A DNA stretch of 28,684 bases, from assembly GCA_036897485.1 (NCBI GenBank), contig JAYMTF010000887.1, forward strand, positions 1 to 28,684. The letters run 5' to 3'. Below, in pieces: positions 27,701 through 28,684 of the stretch; positions within the stretch are counted from its first letter, which is position 1; the number at the start of each line of letters is the position of its first letter. The translations under genes and the position numbers were made by a program. The notes below the pieces were generated by a model that was not told where the DNA came from, made no database searches, and saw only the letters and a program-made list of their open reading frames with translations. This stretch comes from Pelargonium nanum (Eukaryota; Streptophyta; Magnoliopsida; Geraniales; Geraniaceae).

Positions 27701-27880
27701 TTTTTTGTATTTTTACACGCAAACACGACACAATGACACATGATACGGAATTAGTGTCTTTTGACTTATACACTTTGCAAATATATCGTGTTCATGTTAG
27801 GCCTGAAAAAAATGCACACACAACTCAATTAGTTAATACGTCAATCGTGTCCTGCCACACAACTAACTAGTTAGTTACCA
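27701..27880. repeat. CGTGT-rich dispersed repeat, third location
   Basis: The sequence AACACGACACAATGACACAT, ATATCGTGTTCATGTTAGGC and a CACACAACTCAATTAGTTAA block match the pattern of 11860-12015 and 17511-17880. The 94-codon open frame overlapping it is chance. Confidence 0.5.
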
Positions 27881-28684
27881 TTTAAGAGTATTTGGTTAGG
27901 TTTAACTGCTTTACACAACACGCACGCACGCATGCACGAATCGTCTGTTGTACTATTGAGAAAACAATGCTACATTAAAAATTTACTTATATTTATTTTA
28001 ATGAATTTGATAGACCAAAATGACGATTGAATGTTTATTTTTAACGAGACCTCGTGCCTTTTGTCAATTGTTTATTTTAAATCAAGCAACTTAGGACACA
28101 TACTGATGATACAATTTTTATTTTTTGAAAAATAGTTGTCCATTTAAAATAACTTTCTAATAATATATCTTTCACACGTTTTGCTAACTATGTATAGTAT
28201 AGATATGGGTTACAATAAAAAATAATAATTTGGAAAAGCCTTCAAATACAATTTTAGACTCAATGTGATCTAATGATTAATTGAACTAGAGGTCCAAAAT
28301 TTGTTTAAAATAACAACGACAAAAAGTGTCAACTTTTTATAAAATTATACAGAAATTTGTATTAAGGAAAAAAAAATGGTAGCAGAAACTTCTGATTCAT
28401 AATTAAAAATATAGACAAGTGCCATGTACTATCTTTGACTAAGTATGTTTTTAAAAATAACAGCTAAAAAAAGGTAAATAACGTAAATAACCAAACAAAT
28501 CTATACATGTTAAATCAAACGTGCACCCTCTTCCAGATCGATTGGGGTTAGAGGTGGAAACTTGAGGTTTCGGTTTCGTTTGTAAAGATCTATACTGAAG
28601 CTGACTCATAGAGGAATTCGAGTTGTTGTTTGAGCAATTGAGCTAGCTGAGTTTCGATTTTATATGTGTAAAATATATATATAT
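27881..28684. other. Intergenic, no gene seen
   Basis: AT-rich sequence with a short CACGCACGCATGCACG run near 27922 and a terminal AT repeat at 28673-28684. A T- and G-rich stretch at 28540-28660 could be leader of a rightward gene beyond the window, but nothing in it proves this. Confidence 0.35.

Noticed and set aside
27586..27870. 94-codon plus-strand frame near the right end
   Set aside because: It runs through the CGTGT-rich dispersed repeat and a T tract, and has no recognisable domain.

Overview
This is nuclear DNA from a flowering plant, almost certainly a eudicot. The evidence is large AT-rich genes with many short GT-AG introns, plant-type protein families (group C bZIP, plant GCN5/HAG1, V-ATPase subunit F, guanylate-binding family, UNE12-type bHLH), plant MITEs with CTCCCTCCGT ends, and decayed RTE-type LINEs. 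I cannot name the species. All gene models below were assembled by hand from splice sites, frame continuity and remembered family sequences.

Layout. 1-149 (minus) is the first 49 codons of a UNE12/bHLH59-like transcription factor gene that runs off the left edge. 1376-4749 (minus) is a complete 4-coding-exon V-ATPase subunit F gene; its leader is split by a 1.29-kb 5'UTR intron filled with four degenerate tandem units and microsatellites, and its promoter is near 6150-6200. 7376-10831 (plus) is a 6-exon group C bZIP gene of the bZIP10/bZIP25 type, 393 aa. 11378-17342 (minus) is a 13-exon GCN5/HAG1 histone acetyltransferase gene, 546 aa, tail-to-tail with the bZIP. 18334-25311 (minus) is a 17-exon guanylate-binding-family GTPase gene, 602 aa, with a predicted N-terminal signal peptide and C-terminal membrane segments. 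From 25.6 kb to the right edge there is no gene I can support, only a decayed RNase H-like retroelement fragment and repeats.

These are housekeeping and regulatory genes, not an operon or a cluster for one pathway. The gene order is informative: from memory, Arabidopsis carries UNE12, VHA-F and bZIP10 close together on chromosome 4 (At4g02590, At4g02620, At4g02640), and GCN5 next to bZIP25 on chromosome 3 (At3g54610, At3g54620). The window looks like the unduplicated block from which both Arabidopsis segments were derived.

I did not find a convincing new biological system. The points most worth a second look are a 7-nt micro-exon in the GTPase gene, two GC-AG introns in GCN5 (one 81 nt, frame-preserving and stop-free), the odd predicted topology of the GTPase, the tandem-repeat 5'UTR intron of VHA-F, and a shared near-palindromic motif upstream of three minus-strand genes.
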